A stretch of DNA of 64,000 bases from Bifidobacterium apri (GCF_009299485.1 NZ_WBSO01000002.1:248001-312000), one strand, 5' to 3'; shown: positions 37,973 through 47,241, numbered from the stretch's first letter. Program-made: numbers and translations. The notes: generated by a model from the letters alone, not told the origin.

Positions 37973-39062
37973 GCCCACTATCTTGGCACACGCGAATGAC
38001 GTGTCTCTTGCGAAAAGCTTGGTAACCGCTGGGAAGTGACACCGCGCCTTGCCCGTGCCAATCGACAGCGAGACGTTCGATGGCTTCGATGTGCTGTACG
38101 GACGCCGCCACGCCCAGATGTGCGCACACCATTGCGATCACTCGCGTTCTGATCGCCGCCGGCAGAACGGCCAACGACTTCACGTCCAGCGAACACCCAC
38201 GGCTCCCCTGGGTCTCCTCGTCCAGCCTGACGACCGAATCGTACGCAATCTGCGTCTGAACGGCGAGATAATCCCGATCCTTGGCGGCCGCATCGGCGTA
38301 CCTGGCCAGATGCCCGGCAATATCGCCACCTGCGATGTCATCAAGCAAGGGCATCAAGTCGTGACGAATCCGGGAACGCAACGGGTAGTCGCGCGGCAGC
38401 CGCTCCCCCGGAGCGATATGGTCGCCATTGGTCGGGTCGTCCCACCAGCTGATCGCCAAGTCACGGCAGATCGCGGTCGTCTGCTTCCGCGACACGCCAA
38501 GGAACGGGCGCAACAGCACCGTTCCGTCATATGCTGTGCGCTCACGCATGCCACCCAGTACATCAACGCCGCCCGAACGTATCAATCCCATGATGATGGT
38601 TTCGGCTTGGTCGTCCCTCGTATGGGCGAGCAGGACAGCCTGCGCACCGCATGCACGCGCTTCATCGGCAATCGCCGCGTATCTGGCATCACGAGCCGCA
38701 GCCTCCGGCCCGTTATGGTCCAGGTCAACATGCACGATGCGCACCACCACCGGGTCAAGCCCCAGATTCACGCAGCTGGCCGCCGCCTGTGAGGCGATAC
38801 CGGCAGATCCTTCCTGCATGCGATGGTCGATCACAATCGCCCCGCACCGCAACCCCAACATCCCGCAAACGATATGGGCAACTGCGGCGAGCGCAAGGGA
38901 ATCGCGCCCACCCGAACATGCGACCAGCACCAGGGGTGCATCGCGCATCGGGGTGTGCTCGCCGTGCCGAGCGAATCGCTCGTCCTGCCGATCGAGCCCC
39001 GCCCGCTGCAAGCATCCACGCAGCTGTCCGATGGCTGACTTCAAGGTTGCCGTGTATGTCAT
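37959..39062 (-). CDS. tilS: tRNA(Ile)-lysidine synthase
   Basis: TilS adds lysine to the wobble cytidine of the CAU anticodon so that this tRNA reads AUA. The 367-aa protein has the PP-loop ATPase motif ACSGGRDSLALAAV (about residues 48-61), the VVIDHRMQEGS-like IVIDHRMQEGS segment, LLAHTRDDQAETIIMGLIRSGG and RPFLGVSRKQT. The C-terminal part is shorter and less conserved than in E. coli, as is usual in Actinobacteria. It begins nine bases after the dacB stop and overlaps hpt. Confidence 0.93.
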   Translation of the reverse strand: MTYTATLKSAIGQLRGCLQRAGLDRQDERFARHGEHTPMRDAPLVLVACSGGRDSLALAAVAHIVCGMLGLRCGAIVIDHRMQEGSAGIASQAAASCVNLGLDPVVVRIVHVDLDHNGPEAAARDARYAAIADEARACGAQAVLLAHTRDDQAETIIMGLIRSGGVDVLGGMRERTAYDGTVLLRPFLGVSRKQTTAICRDLAISWWDDPTNGDHIAPGERLPRDYPLRSRIRHDLMPLLDDIAGGDIAGHLARYADAAAKDRDYLAVQTQIAYDSVVRLDEETQGSRGCSLDVKSLAVLPAAIRTRVIAMVCAHLGVAASVQHIEAIERLAVDWHGQGAVSLPSGYQAFRKRHVIRVCQDSGHANR

Positions 39063-39071
39063 ATCGTCCCC

Positions 39072-40520
39072 TTACAACCCCGCCAGCGAGCTCATGAACG
39101 TATTGATGGCGATTCGCGCCGAATACAGGTTCGTCGGATTATTGACGATTACGGCGAAGGAGAGCAATCCACCCTGGGTTCTGGACACATTGCCCGCCAT
39201 GGAGGTGACCTGGTCAAGACTACCGGTTTTCACACGCAGCTGGCCGGCTACCGACTGATCGGTCAGACGAGTCTTCGCCGTGCCTACCAGCCCGGGGATG
39301 GACAGTCCCTCCGCCTGCGCCACAGCAGAGCCGATCTTGACATTGCGCTCCTGGACTTCCACCAGCGTGGTGACCGTCAGCCGCGACCCATCAGACAGGC
39401 CGGAACAGTCGGCCATCACCAGCCCATCGGTGGAAACGCCAAGCTTGTCAAGTTCTTGCTTGACCGCCGTGGTCGCCCCGGTGGGACTGTTCTCATTGCC
39501 GGTCGCATTGGCCAGCAGGCGACCGAATTCCTCGGCGAGCGTATTGTCTGAATGCCGCAGCGTGAACGCCATAATCTCGGCGAGTGTCGCGGACTGGACA
39601 GCCGCTATCGGAGAAAAACCTTGGGGCACGGCCTGTGCGGACGGATCACCGGTGACCGTAATGCCTTGTTGCACAAGGCGCTGCGCGAACGTCGACGCCG
39701 CATCCGCGGCAGGAGTCATGGAAAGCAGCGGATAGCTGGTGAACAAATCCGGATCGTGCTGTTGGTCGGCAGTCCATTGACGCCCGCCATCGACCGCCAT
39801 TGAAGAAACCGCCGTGTAATACATATTGCCCGGGTTGTTCTGCGCGATAGTCGCCGGATAGCGCGGATCGGCGAACACCGTATCATCGTATTTCAACGTG
39901 ACCGATGTGATTCCACGTTGTTTGAGCGCCGCTGCGGTGTTCTTGGCGAGTGTTGCCAAGCCTGCACGCCCGTTGACATGATTCGGGTCGCTTTCGCCTG
40001 ATCCCAGCAGCATGTCGCCACTGCCTTTGAGATAGAGCGTTGCCGATGTGCCGCTGCCTACAAGGTAGGTTCCTGTAGTGAGCGTCGAGCCCATATCCAG
40101 CACCGACGCTGCGGCGAGCGCCGTCAACGTTTTCATGGTCGAAGCCGGTTCGCGCTGGGCTTGAGGCTCATGGCTCGCGACGACGGTGCCTTTCGCGTCC
40201 GCGATCACGATGGAGAAATCGCTTCCGACACTGGGGTCCGCGGCGAAGGTGTCAATCAGTTGCTGCGCCGCGGTGGCGTCAATAGCGCGTGTTCTGTTGG
40301 CTTTGCCGGTGAGCGTGGATGCCGTGCGGGCCGATAGCGGGTTCGCGTATGAAGGATTGGCGACATCAGACAACATGAGCACTCCTGGCAGGACGTCGGT
40401 CATGTCCCCCACGGCGTAGCCGATGACCAGCAGTATGGTCACGGCGGACGATATGGCGATACGCAACAACCGGCTCTTCTGTGTCCGTTGTTGTCTGCGC
40501 ATCTGCCCCCGTGCTCCCAC
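39072..40520 (-). CDS. dacB: D-alanyl-D-alanine carboxypeptidase / endopeptidase (PBP4 family)
   Basis: A secreted or membrane-anchored peptidase that trims peptidoglycan cross-links. A hydrophobic N-terminal segment (LLRIAISSAVTILLVIGYAVG) anchors it. Catalytic motifs of the S13 family are visible: SxxK in PASTMKTL, the SGLSDGSRLT region for SxN, and KTG in RVKTGSLD. The GTG at 40520 has AGGAG six bases upstream, so I prefer it to the upstream codon at 40547; the product is then 482 aa. It heads the minus-strand operon. Confidence 0.9.
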   Translation of the reverse strand: MGARGQMRRQQRTQKSRLLRIAISSAVTILLVIGYAVGDMTDVLPGVLMLSDVANPSYANPLSARTASTLTGKANRTRAIDATAAQQLIDTFAADPSVGSDFSIVIADAKGTVVASHEPQAQREPASTMKTLTALAAASVLDMGSTLTTGTYLVGSGTSATLYLKGSGDMLLGSGESDPNHVNGRAGLATLAKNTAAALKQRGITSVTLKYDDTVFADPRYPATIAQNNPGNMYYTAVSSMAVDGGRQWTADQQHDPDLFTSYPLLSMTPAADAASTFAQRLVQQGITVTGDPSAQAVPQGFSPIAAVQSATLAEIMAFTLRHSDNTLAEEFGRLLANATGNENSPTGATTAVKQELDKLGVSTDGLVMADCSGLSDGSRLTVTTLVEVQERNVKIGSAVAQAEGLSIPGLVGTAKTRLTDQSVAGQLRVKTGSLDQVTSMAGNVSRTQGGLLSFAVIVNNPTNLYSARIAINTFMSSLAGL

Positions 40521-40691
40521 CACGTGCTCCTTCCGTCGAACGGTCATGTCACCGCGTGCCCCGCGCGTCTCGCAGGTCGGCTGGTGCTGCCCAGCTTAGC
40601 GCCCACGCTGAACGTGCCGGGTCATCCGCCGAAGACGCACAGCGTTGACCGACACGACACTCCGGACCCAGCGTTTGCAGCCGGCGCGCAG

Positions 40692-41918
40692 TCACTTGCC
40701 TCGATGCTCAATCGGCTTCCACTCGGCTTTCGAGAACACCGCCTGGAAGGAAATCGGGACATAGCTGAGCATGTAGATCGGGAAGCTGAGCACGTAAGCG
40801 AACAGTTCCTTGTTCGTGGCGCCGATCTGTCCGCGCTCGGCGACGCAAGTCAATGCGGCAAGACCCATCATCGCCAGCACGCCGAGCACAATGCCATACG
40901 TCCATCCGCCGATTGAGTCCAGCTGGCTTTGCCACGTGACGAATCCGCATGCCGCAAACAGGCAGCCCAGCAGGAACCGTGCGATGCCGAGCACCATGAA
41001 CGGGCAGAGCACCAGCGTGAAATCGATGCAGGAGAAATCACGTTCCCGCACCGCACGTTTGATGAGCGCCGGCCCATAATACCGGAACACCTGCAGGAAG
41101 CCTTTGCTCCAACGCAGACGTTGACGCCAGCTCTGCCCGAAGGTGACCGGCTGCTCATCATACAGAATCGCGGTACCGCAGTACCCGATCCGGTCCCCGT
41201 GAAGCACCGAATCCATGCTGAACTCGAGGTCTTCGGTGAGCAGATGGAATTTCCACCCGCGGTTGCGACGCATGATTTCCTGGGAAAACATGAACCCCGT
41301 GCCGCCGACATGGCAGCTCGAGCCGAACAGCATACGGGAATTGTTCAGGAATCGAGACTCACGGATGAACCACAACGCGGAACCGGAAGACACCCAGTTG
41401 TCAGCAAGATTGACGGAGTTGCGGTAGCTGGTGAGGATTTTGAATCCGGCGTGGAACGCCTTGTTCATTTCTTCGATGTAATGCTTGTCAAGACGGTTGT
41501 CCGCGTCGAACACGAAAAACGCGTCATACTGGTCAGTCACGCCCTTGGCGATCATGTCGTCCAGCAGATAGCTCAGCGCGTAGCCTTTACCCACCTGTTC
41601 CTTGTTGAAACGTTCGACGACATGGCATCCCATATCGCGCACCAACTGGGCGGTGTGATCCGTGCAGTTGTCCGCGACCAGCCAGATGTCGACGAGCCGG
41701 GACGGATAGGTCTGCGAACGGATCGAATGGATGAGGTTGCCGATGACGGCTTCCTCGTTACGGGCGGATATCAGCACCGCATACCGCGTGTCCATAGGCG
41801 CGTCCGGGAAGGTGATCTGCTTGGCGAACAACGAAGCGACAACGCAAATCCCCTGGTAGACCAGACCGGCGCCGCCGAGGATCATGAGGAGAATATCAAG
41901 GACGGACAGCAGGACCAT
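40692..41918 (-). CDS. Membrane-associated GT2 glycosyltransferase
   Basis: A 408-aa processive-type glycosyltransferase. After an N-terminal hydrophobic segment (LDILLMILGGAGLVYQGICVV) come ISARNEEAVIGNLIHSI, the metal-binding FDADN (about residue 125), TEDLEFSMD and the QRLRW motif (QSWRQRLRWSKG) typical of GT2 synthases, then three or four membrane segments at the C-terminus. ATG 41918 overlaps the AI-2E gene stop as TGATG, with AAGAAG eight bases upstream, so the two are translationally coupled. A GTG at 41927 is the alternative. It probably builds a surface polysaccharide or glycolipid. Confidence 0.85.
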   Translation of the reverse strand: MVLLSVLDILLMILGGAGLVYQGICVVASLFAKQITFPDAPMDTRYAVLISARNEEAVIGNLIHSIRSQTYPSRLVDIWLVADNCTDHTAQLVRDMGCHVVERFNKEQVGKGYALSYLLDDMIAKGVTDQYDAFFVFDADNRLDKHYIEEMNKAFHAGFKILTSYRNSVNLADNWVSSGSALWFIRESRFLNNSRMLFGSSCHVGGTGFMFSQEIMRRNRGWKFHLLTEDLEFSMDSVLHGDRIGYCGTAILYDEQPVTFGQSWRQRLRWSKGFLQVFRYYGPALIKRAVRERDFSCIDFTLVLCPFMVLGIARFLLGCLFAACGFVTWQSQLDSIGGWTYGIVLGVLAMMGLAALTCVAERGQIGATNKELFAYVLSFPIYMLSYVPISFQAVFSKAEWKPIEHRGK

Positions 41919-43414
41919 CAGTGCCACTTCTTTCTAGGATTGTCATCGTTCTGGGCGGGTTGCTGCACTTTGCGCGCTGTTTCATCGCCATCGGCGTCAT
42001 GCTTGTCGCCGGGTTCACGTCCACAGACATCGGTCTCGTCCGTGCCTTTGAGCGGTTTGGCTTCGCTTGGAATCACGCCCTTGGGAATCGCAACGGTCGG
42101 CACATCGTCGTTCGCAACGGCATGGGCGACATGATGGTAAATCTGTTCCTGCAATTCAAGCAAATCGTCGCCATCCGGAATATGCGAGCTGGAACTCTGC
42201 GCCACACGGGGCATACGTTGGCTCATCGGCTTGATGATATGCTCGCTGAAGGCTTCCGCCCCCTCTACGACCTTGGATTTCTTCTTCGGCTCCGGATCAT
42301 TCATCAACGGGGAATCAATCAGGTCGTACCGCTTGGTATACACACGGAAAATCGCTTGCAGACTGGCGGTGATCGGCAGCGCCAGGAACGCGCCGAGAGC
42401 GCCGAACAGCGACCCGAAAATCAAGACACACAGGAAGGCGATCGCAGGATTCAAATCCATGGTGCGCTGCGAAATCTTCGGCGAAAGAATCAGGTTTTCA
42501 ATTTGCTGATAGACGACGATGAACACCACGACAATCACCGCATATGTCGGCCCGCGCGACGCCCATGCGAAAATCACCGGCAGGGCGCCGCCCAGATACG
42601 TGCCGATGGTGGGCACGAACTGGGAAGTCAAACCGCAGAACAACGCCAACGGCAGCCAATACGGCACGTGAATCACATCAAGGAAAATCGCCGTGCACGT
42701 GGCGTTGATGGCCGCGAGAATCGTGCGGGAGAACAGGAACCCGGAAATCTGGTCCTGCACCACAGTCCATGCAAACAGAAAACGGCGCTGGGTGGAGGGA
42801 CCAAGCCACTGGCACAGGCTGCGGCGGACGCGAGGGCCCGCCGCCGAAACATAGTATGTGACCATGAGCACCGTAAGCAGGTTGAACAGGAAGCCGAACA
42901 GCCCTACCGTCGTGTTATAGGCTTGGCCGGCAACGTCCGTAAGCCATGATGTTTTGAGGTTCTTCATCACCTCATTGCCGAGATTCTCCATCTGCGGCAA
43001 CTGGAAATCGAATTCCTTCGATACGAAATCGGTGATCTGATCATAATACGCGGGCACGCTTTGCACCATGGAGATGACCTGCTGGACGAACATGTTGCCG
43101 AACAGCGCCATCAGCGCCACCACGATGACGGAGACCCCGACCAAGCTGACCGCCGATGCCGCGCCGCGCTTCCAACCATGACGGATCAGCCTGATCACCA
43201 ACGGTTCAATGGCGAGCGCAATGAACACCGACACCACGACGTCGAGGACGATGGTGTCGATTTTGCCCCACGAGTTCCAGACGAACACAGCGAGGAACAC
43301 GGCGATCACAGCATAGAAAAGCCCACGGCCCCACCATTCAGGCGGGCGCCGGGGGTCGCCCTTCTGCGGGAAGACCGAGGCGAGATCGATTTGCGGTTCC
43401 TCGTGTTGGCTCAT
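41918..43414 (-). CDS. AI-2E family transporter
   Basis: A 498-aa polytopic membrane protein of the AI-2 exporter superfamily (formerly UPF0118). Seven or eight hydrophobic segments are visible, including LFYAVIAVFLAVFVWNSW, VVVSVFIALAIEPLVIRL and the family hallmark SQFVPTIGTYLGGALPVIFAW followed by YQQIENLILSPKI and GALGAFLALPITA. A hydrophilic C-terminal tail of about 130 residues is unusual in length. I take ATG 43414 (MSQHEEP) over the codon at 43489. It may export small molecules or ions; coupling to the glycosyltransferase hints at a shared envelope role. Confidence 0.85.
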   Translation of the reverse strand: MSQHEEPQIDLASVFPQKGDPRRPPEWWGRGLFYAVIAVFLAVFVWNSWGKIDTIVLDVVVSVFIALAIEPLVIRLIRHGWKRGAASAVSLVGVSVIVVALMALFGNMFVQQVISMVQSVPAYYDQITDFVSKEFDFQLPQMENLGNEVMKNLKTSWLTDVAGQAYNTTVGLFGFLFNLLTVLMVTYYVSAAGPRVRRSLCQWLGPSTQRRFLFAWTVVQDQISGFLFSRTILAAINATCTAIFLDVIHVPYWLPLALFCGLTSQFVPTIGTYLGGALPVIFAWASRGPTYAVIVVVFIVVYQQIENLILSPKISQRTMDLNPAIAFLCVLIFGSLFGALGAFLALPITASLQAIFRVYTKRYDLIDSPLMNDPEPKKKSKVVEGAEAFSEHIIKPMSQRMPRVAQSSSSHIPDGDDLLELQEQIYHHVAHAVANDDVPTVAIPKGVIPSEAKPLKGTDETDVCGREPGDKHDADGDETARKVQQPAQNDDNPRKKWH

Positions 43415-43518
43415 GGCTCCCCATTCTACATAGGCGGCACGAAACACCGGCCGTTGCCGCACATGTGACACCCGGCGAGAAGACGGCACTGTAGACGTCC
43501 TTGCTTATTCTAGAAAGC

Positions 43519-44511
43519 ATGCTAACCGTATCGATTGTCATTCCCGCGTGGAACGAGGAGGAGCGCATCGCCGACTGTCTGACGAATGCAACCCGTCAGA
43601 CCGTGATGCCCCATGAGGTGATTGTGGTGGATAACCGCTCCACCGACGCGACTGTCGACATCGTCAAGACATTCATGGAAGAGCACCCCGACGCGCCGGT
43701 CCGCCTGCTGCATCAGGATGAGGAACAAGGCCTGATTCCTACGCGCAATTACGGGTTGAACCACGCCACCGGGGACGTATTGGGACGTGTGGACGCCGAC
43801 TGTATGCTCAAGCCCGATTGGGTTGAAGTGGTCTCCGGCATTTTCACCGAGGATCCCGAAGCGATGGGGGCGACGGGACCGGTCGTCTACTACGATATGC
43901 CCGCCAAGCGCGTCGGCTTGCGCGGCGACGACAGTGTCCGCCGGCACATGTACCGGGCGGACGGCGACCAGGTGCTGCTGTTCGGTTCGAATATGGCGTT
44001 GCGTGCGAGCGCATGGCGCCAGATCGCGAACGAGGTGTGCCGGGACCGCGAAGACGTCATGCATGAAGATATCGACGTCTCGTTGCATCTGCTTGGCCGC
44101 TCGATGAAAACCGTGTACTGCCAGCGCATGATTTGCGGCATTTCCGCTCGGCGTATGGACACGTCGTTCACGTCGTTCCGCAATTATATGAACCGGTTCC
44201 GCAACACCTTCGCAGCCCATCCGGACCATTGGCGCAAACGCAAGCCGGAACATACGCTGTACGCGCTCTACCCGTGGATGCACACCCTGTACCCGATGTA
44301 TCAGCGGTATCTGGACCGCATGGATATCAATCCGGCGGAACGCTTGTGGCTCAAGGAACAGTTCGATGTGGCCAGACGTGACGAATCGGACGATGACGTC
44401 GCGAATGCGGCGGATGTTGCGGGGGCGACGGGTGCCGATTCCGGTCAAGCGGGCGATTCCAAGCCGCAGTCCGGCGGCCACAGCGAATTGACCGCGGCAA
44501 GGCAGGAATGA
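43519..44511 (+). CDS. GT2-family glycosyltransferase
   Basis: A soluble-looking 330-aa glycosyltransferase of the GT-A fold. The N-terminus VSIVIPAWNEEERIADCL, then VDNRSTDATVDIV, the DxD-type VDADCMLKPDWVE and FGSNMALRASAW are characteristic. The C-terminal 40 residues are Ala/Gly/Asp-rich and probably disordered. ATG 43519 has AGAAAG upstream, so the TTG at 43501 is not used. It diverges from the AI-2E gene across about 100 bp. Donor and acceptor are unknown. It converges with fucO across a perfect 26-bp inverted repeat. Confidence 0.85.
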   Translation: MLTVSIVIPAWNEEERIADCLTNATRQTVMPHEVIVVDNRSTDATVDIVKTFMEEHPDAPVRLLHQDEEQGLIPTRNYGLNHATGDVLGRVDADCMLKPDWVEVVSGIFTEDPEAMGATGPVVYYDMPAKRVGLRGDDSVRRHMYRADGDQVLLFGSNMALRASAWRQIANEVCRDREDVMHEDIDVSLHLLGRSMKTVYCQRMICGISARRMDTSFTSFRNYMNRFRNTFAAHPDHWRKRKPEHTLYALYPWMHTLYPMYQRYLDRMDINPAERLWLKEQFDVARRDESDDDVANAADVAGATGADSGQAGDSKPQSGGHSELTAARQE

Positions 44512-44574
44512 ACCATCCGTGGTTGGGCGGAGGACTGCTGCCGTGCCGTCTTCTGCGTGACTGAGATGCACCGG

Positions 44575-44634
44575 CCCCATACACAAACTGGTTACGCTCA
44601 CGAGCGTCTGAGCGTAACCAGTTTGTGTATGGGG
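44575..44634. terminator. 26-bp perfect inverted repeat, bidirectional terminator candidate
   Basis: Left arm 44575-44600 and right arm 44609-44634 pair without mismatch around an eight-base loop. The arms hold CAAACTGGTTACG and its complement CGTAACCAGTTTG, nearly the half-sites of the 52-bp array but in inverted order. It lies between convergent genes. There is no long T-run. Confidence 0.8.
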
Positions 44635-44675
44635 GTGTGTATGGGATGTATGGGATGTGTGTGGGGATATTCCCG

Positions 44676-45827
44676 TTACATCAGGGACGTGTAGAGGGCG
44701 AGGATGTCCTCTTCGGTCGCCTTGCGCGGGTTGCCCGGCGTGCACACGTCATGGAACGCGTCGTGCGCAAGCGGCTTGAGATCGGCCTCGGTCGCACCGA
44801 CCTGCGAGATCTTCGTCGGATTGCCCAAGTCAACGGTCAGACGATGGACCGCCTGGACCGCCTCCTCGCGCACGGTCTCCAAATCGCCGGTCATCGCGTC
44901 CGCAATGCCGAACGCCTGGGCGATATCACGGTACTTTTCGCCGGTGTAGTCTTTGTTGTATTCCATGACCGGGGCAAGCAGGATGCCATTGGCCACGCCA
45001 TGGGCGACACCCAGCCGGCCGCCGAGCGGATGCGCCATGCCGTGTACCAGACCAAGGCCGACATTGGAATACGCCATGCCGGTGATGTAGCTGGCGTACG
45101 CCATCTGCTCGCCCGCTGCGACATCGCCGTCGGCGCTTTTCGCCAGGTTCTGCGCGATCATGCGGATGGTCTGCATCGACAGGCAGTCGGACAGCGCCCA
45201 CGCGCCCGGCGTGACGAATCCCTCGATCGCATGGGTGAGCGCGTCCAAACCGGTGGCGACTTTCAGCCCGCGCGGCATGGAGTCGGTCAGATCCGGGTCC
45301 ACGAAGGCCACGACAGGAATGTCATGCGGGTCGACCGCCACGAACTTGCGCTTGTTCGCCGTGTCGGTGATCACATAGTTGATGGTCGTCTCAGAAGCGG
45401 TGCCTGCGGTGGTGGGTACGCCGAAAATCGGGACGGACGGGTTCTTGGTATCCGCAACGCCCTCAAGCGAAAGCACATCGGCGAACTCAGGGTTCGCGGT
45501 GACGATGCCGATGCCCTTGCACGTGTCCTGCGGCGAGCCGCCACCCAAGCCGATGAGGAAGTCCGCTCCTGCGGAGGCGAATTTCTTCACGCCATCCTGG
45601 ATGCATTCAACCGGCGGATTCGGCTTCACGTTGTCGAAAATCTCATACGGCAGGCCGGCTTCGTCAAGCACCGCGGTCACCTTAGCGACCGTGCCGGTTT
45701 CCAGCAATACCGGATCGGTTACGATGAAGGCCTTCTTGAAGCCGCGCGCCTTGGCGGCAACAGGTATTTCACGAATCGCGCCGCGACCGAAATACGCCGT
45801 CTGATTGAAGATCATACGATAGACCAT
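44676..45827 (-). CDS. fucO: Lactaldehyde reductase (iron-containing alcohol dehydrogenase)
   Basis: FucO reduces lactaldehyde to 1,2-propanediol during fucose or rhamnose fermentation. The 383-aa protein aligns along its length with the enterobacterial enzyme: MVYRMIFNQTAYFGRGAI, GGGSPQDTCKGIG, the NAD and iron regions PTTAGTASETTINYVI, DALTHAIEGFVTPGAWALSD and GLVHGMAHPLGGRLGVAHG with the metal histidines, and CTPGNPR near the end. ATG 45827 follows AGGAG by eight bases; the frame to 45977 adds 50 unmatched residues. No other fucose gene lies in the window. Confidence 0.92.
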   Translation of the reverse strand: MVYRMIFNQTAYFGRGAIREIPVAAKARGFKKAFIVTDPVLLETGTVAKVTAVLDEAGLPYEIFDNVKPNPPVECIQDGVKKFASAGADFLIGLGGGSPQDTCKGIGIVTANPEFADVLSLEGVADTKNPSVPIFGVPTTAGTASETTINYVITDTANKRKFVAVDPHDIPVVAFVDPDLTDSMPRGLKVATGLDALTHAIEGFVTPGAWALSDCLSMQTIRMIAQNLAKSADGDVAAGEQMAYASYITGMAYSNVGLGLVHGMAHPLGGRLGVAHGVANGILLAPVMEYNKDYTGEKYRDIAQAFGIADAMTGDLETVREEAVQAVHRLTVDLGNPTKISQVGATEADLKPLAHDAFHDVCTPGNPRKATEEDILALYTSLM

Positions 45828-46039
45828 TGTGTGTTCTCCTTCGAACAGTTCCCATCGTGTAGGAACGCCATTGTCGAGATTCATTGTAGTCAATCCCGCC
45901 GCGGACACAACACCGAGTGGCGGGCTAATCCGTCGTGCCGTGTCATGAGCGGGACTCGCCATGCTGGATATGGCCATCCCGGCTTCTCAGCAACCCGAAT
46001 CTCAAACGCGAAAAATCAAGGAATCAGGCACGCAAGCCA

Positions 46040-46090
46040 AGCGCATAAGCCAGGCACATAAGCCAGGCACATAAGCTAGGCACATAAGGA
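46040..46090. repeat. 13-bp tandem repeat
   Basis: CATAAGCCAGGCA is repeated three times (the last with one change, CTAGG), followed by a partial CATAAGG and preceded by a degraded copy. Confidence 0.8.
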
Positions 46091-46118
46091 CAGCATGGTG
46101 GTCATCATGCTGTTCTGC

Positions 46119-46200
46119 CTTGGGAAAACAACACGTTCAGCGGAGCGACCAATCACGCTTGGGAAAACAACGCGTTCAGCAGAGAGACCAATCACGCTTG
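46119..46200. repeat. 39-bp tandem repeat
   Basis: Units starting CTTGGGAAAACAACRCGTTC begin at 46119 and 46158 and end in GACCAATCACG; a third copy starts at 46197 but breaks off after CTTG. Confidence 0.85.
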
Positions 46201-46538
46201 ACGGCACGGCACATGCCCGGATGCTGCAGGACAACGGCGACGCCGGGCCGATGCGGGAGATCCTCTGCGAACCGGCCGACTAGCCATAAAGTCCCGTGTT
46301 TTCGCGGGAGTTCATCAAGGATTTGCGGTTTCAGCGGTTTTCTCCCGCATGCCGTTTCAGGAGTGATTTTTCGGAACCGCGAATTTCCAACGTTCTTGTT
46401 GGGAGAATATCCGCGAGAGCACCGGATTCCCATAAACTCCCGCGCCGGATATGGGAGAACAGGCGCACATCAGGAAATTCCGGCAGTTCTCCCGCGTTAT
46501 CCCGCACGCCACTGCTCAAACCCCGGTCTCCCCTGCAT

Positions 46539-46802
46539 CTACCGACGCCGACAACCGCCTCAGCATCGGCAAAACCTTCTGCCAACACTCAGCAGCCCAT
46601 AAGCGTCAGCAGAAGGTTGTGGTCATGTCTCTACCGACACTGAGCGGACCGTAAGCGTCGACAAACGCCCCCACCGACACTGACGACACTCTCAGCGTCG
46701 GCAGAAGGTCGTACCGACACTGAGACATCCCTCAGCGTCGGCAGAGGGTTGTGGTTATGTCCCTACCGACACTGAGCGGCCCGTAAGCGTCGGCAGAAGG
46801 TT
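46539..46802. repeat. CTGCCGAC hairpin cluster (locus B)
   Basis: Six units beginning YTRCCRAC start at 46539, 46579, 46631, 46671, 46711 and 46763, so steps are 40, 52, 40, 40 and 52 bp. Most contain CCGACACTGA ... TCAGCGTCGGCAGAAGG inverted arms. The family also occurs at 33.6 and 52.2 kb. Confidence 0.85.
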
Positions 46803-46922
46803 GGGTATGGTGCGTGATGCCGGATTCACTTCGCGGTCGGACACATGTTGGCCGATAACCCCATGTTGGCCGATAACCACGATAACCCGGTTGGGCACTG
46901 GGGTCGGCAGGGTCGCGAGAAT

Positions 46923-46955
46923 GAGAAAACCCCGGTTCCATACAGAATCGGGGTT
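46923..46955 (-). terminator. Terminator after tRNA-Phe
   Basis: On the minus strand the arms AACCCCG and CGGGGTT enclose a 14-nt loop and are followed by TTCTCAT, directly 3' of tRNA-Phe. Confidence 0.8.
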
Positions 46956-46959
46956 CTTG

Positions 46960-47032
46960 TGGCTCCGAGCGGGATCGATCCGCTGACCTAGCGATTTTCA
47001 GTCGCTCGCTCTACCAACTGAGCTACAGAGCC
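46960..47032 (-). tRNA. tRNA-Phe (GAA)
   Basis: A 73-nt cloverleaf: acceptor GGCTCTG/CGGAGCC, D-arm AGCTCAGTTGGTAGAGC, anticodon loop CTGAAAA with GAA, T-arm CGGATCGATCCCG. The 3' CCA is not encoded. It lies 46 bp downstream of tRNA-Asp with a terminator-like hairpin between. Confidence 0.96.
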
Positions 47033-47040
47033 ATGGACGG

Positions 47041-47067
47041 TTAAAAAAACCCGGATGAACCGGGTTT
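47041..47067 (-). terminator. Terminator-like hairpin between tRNA-Asp and tRNA-Phe
   Basis: On the minus strand AAACCCGG-TTCAT-CCGGGTTTTTTTAA forms a short stem with a seven-T run, a classic intrinsic terminator directly after tRNA-Asp. Read-through must supply tRNA-Phe unless it has its own promoter. Confidence 0.85.
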
Positions 47068-47078
47068 CTTACCATTCG

Positions 47079-47152
47079 CGACCTCGGCCGGACTTGAACC
47101 GGTGACCTCCGCCGTGACAGGGCGGCGCTCTAACCAACTGAGCTACGAGGCC
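47079..47152 (-). tRNA. tRNA-Asp (GTC)
   Basis: A 74-nt cloverleaf: acceptor GGCCTCG/CGAGGTC, D-arm AGCTCAGTTGGTTAGAGC, anticodon loop CTGTCAC with GTC, T-arm CCGGTTCAAGTCCGG, discriminator G. CCA is not encoded. Confidence 0.96.
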
Positions 47153-47183
47153 GTGGCTTACTCGTTGAAGCAGCCGAGTGTTT

Positions 47184-47241
47184 ATATTACTCAGATTGAC
47201 CATGAGCGCAAATCGGACACACCTTTCGGCGTGTCGTTTTT
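47184..47241 (-). promoter_or_regulatory. Probable promoter and upstream element of tRNA-Asp
   Basis: On the minus strand TTGCGC (47206-47211) and TAATAT (47184-47189) are 16 bp apart, with transcription expected about 25 bases before the tRNA. Upstream lies AAAAACGACACGCCGAAA (47224-47241), which is repeated base for base ahead of tRNA-Glu. Confidence 0.65.

Larger units (their letters stand above)
45828..46922. other. Repeat-rich non-coding region upstream of fucO
   Basis: About 1.1 kb without a supported gene. In order it holds 13-bp tandem repeats (46040-46090), 39-bp tandem repeats (46119-46200), several CTCCCGC / GCGGGAG hairpins (46284-46500) and the CTGCCGAC hairpin cluster (46539-46800). 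Short frames here have no recognisable product. Confidence 0.6.
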
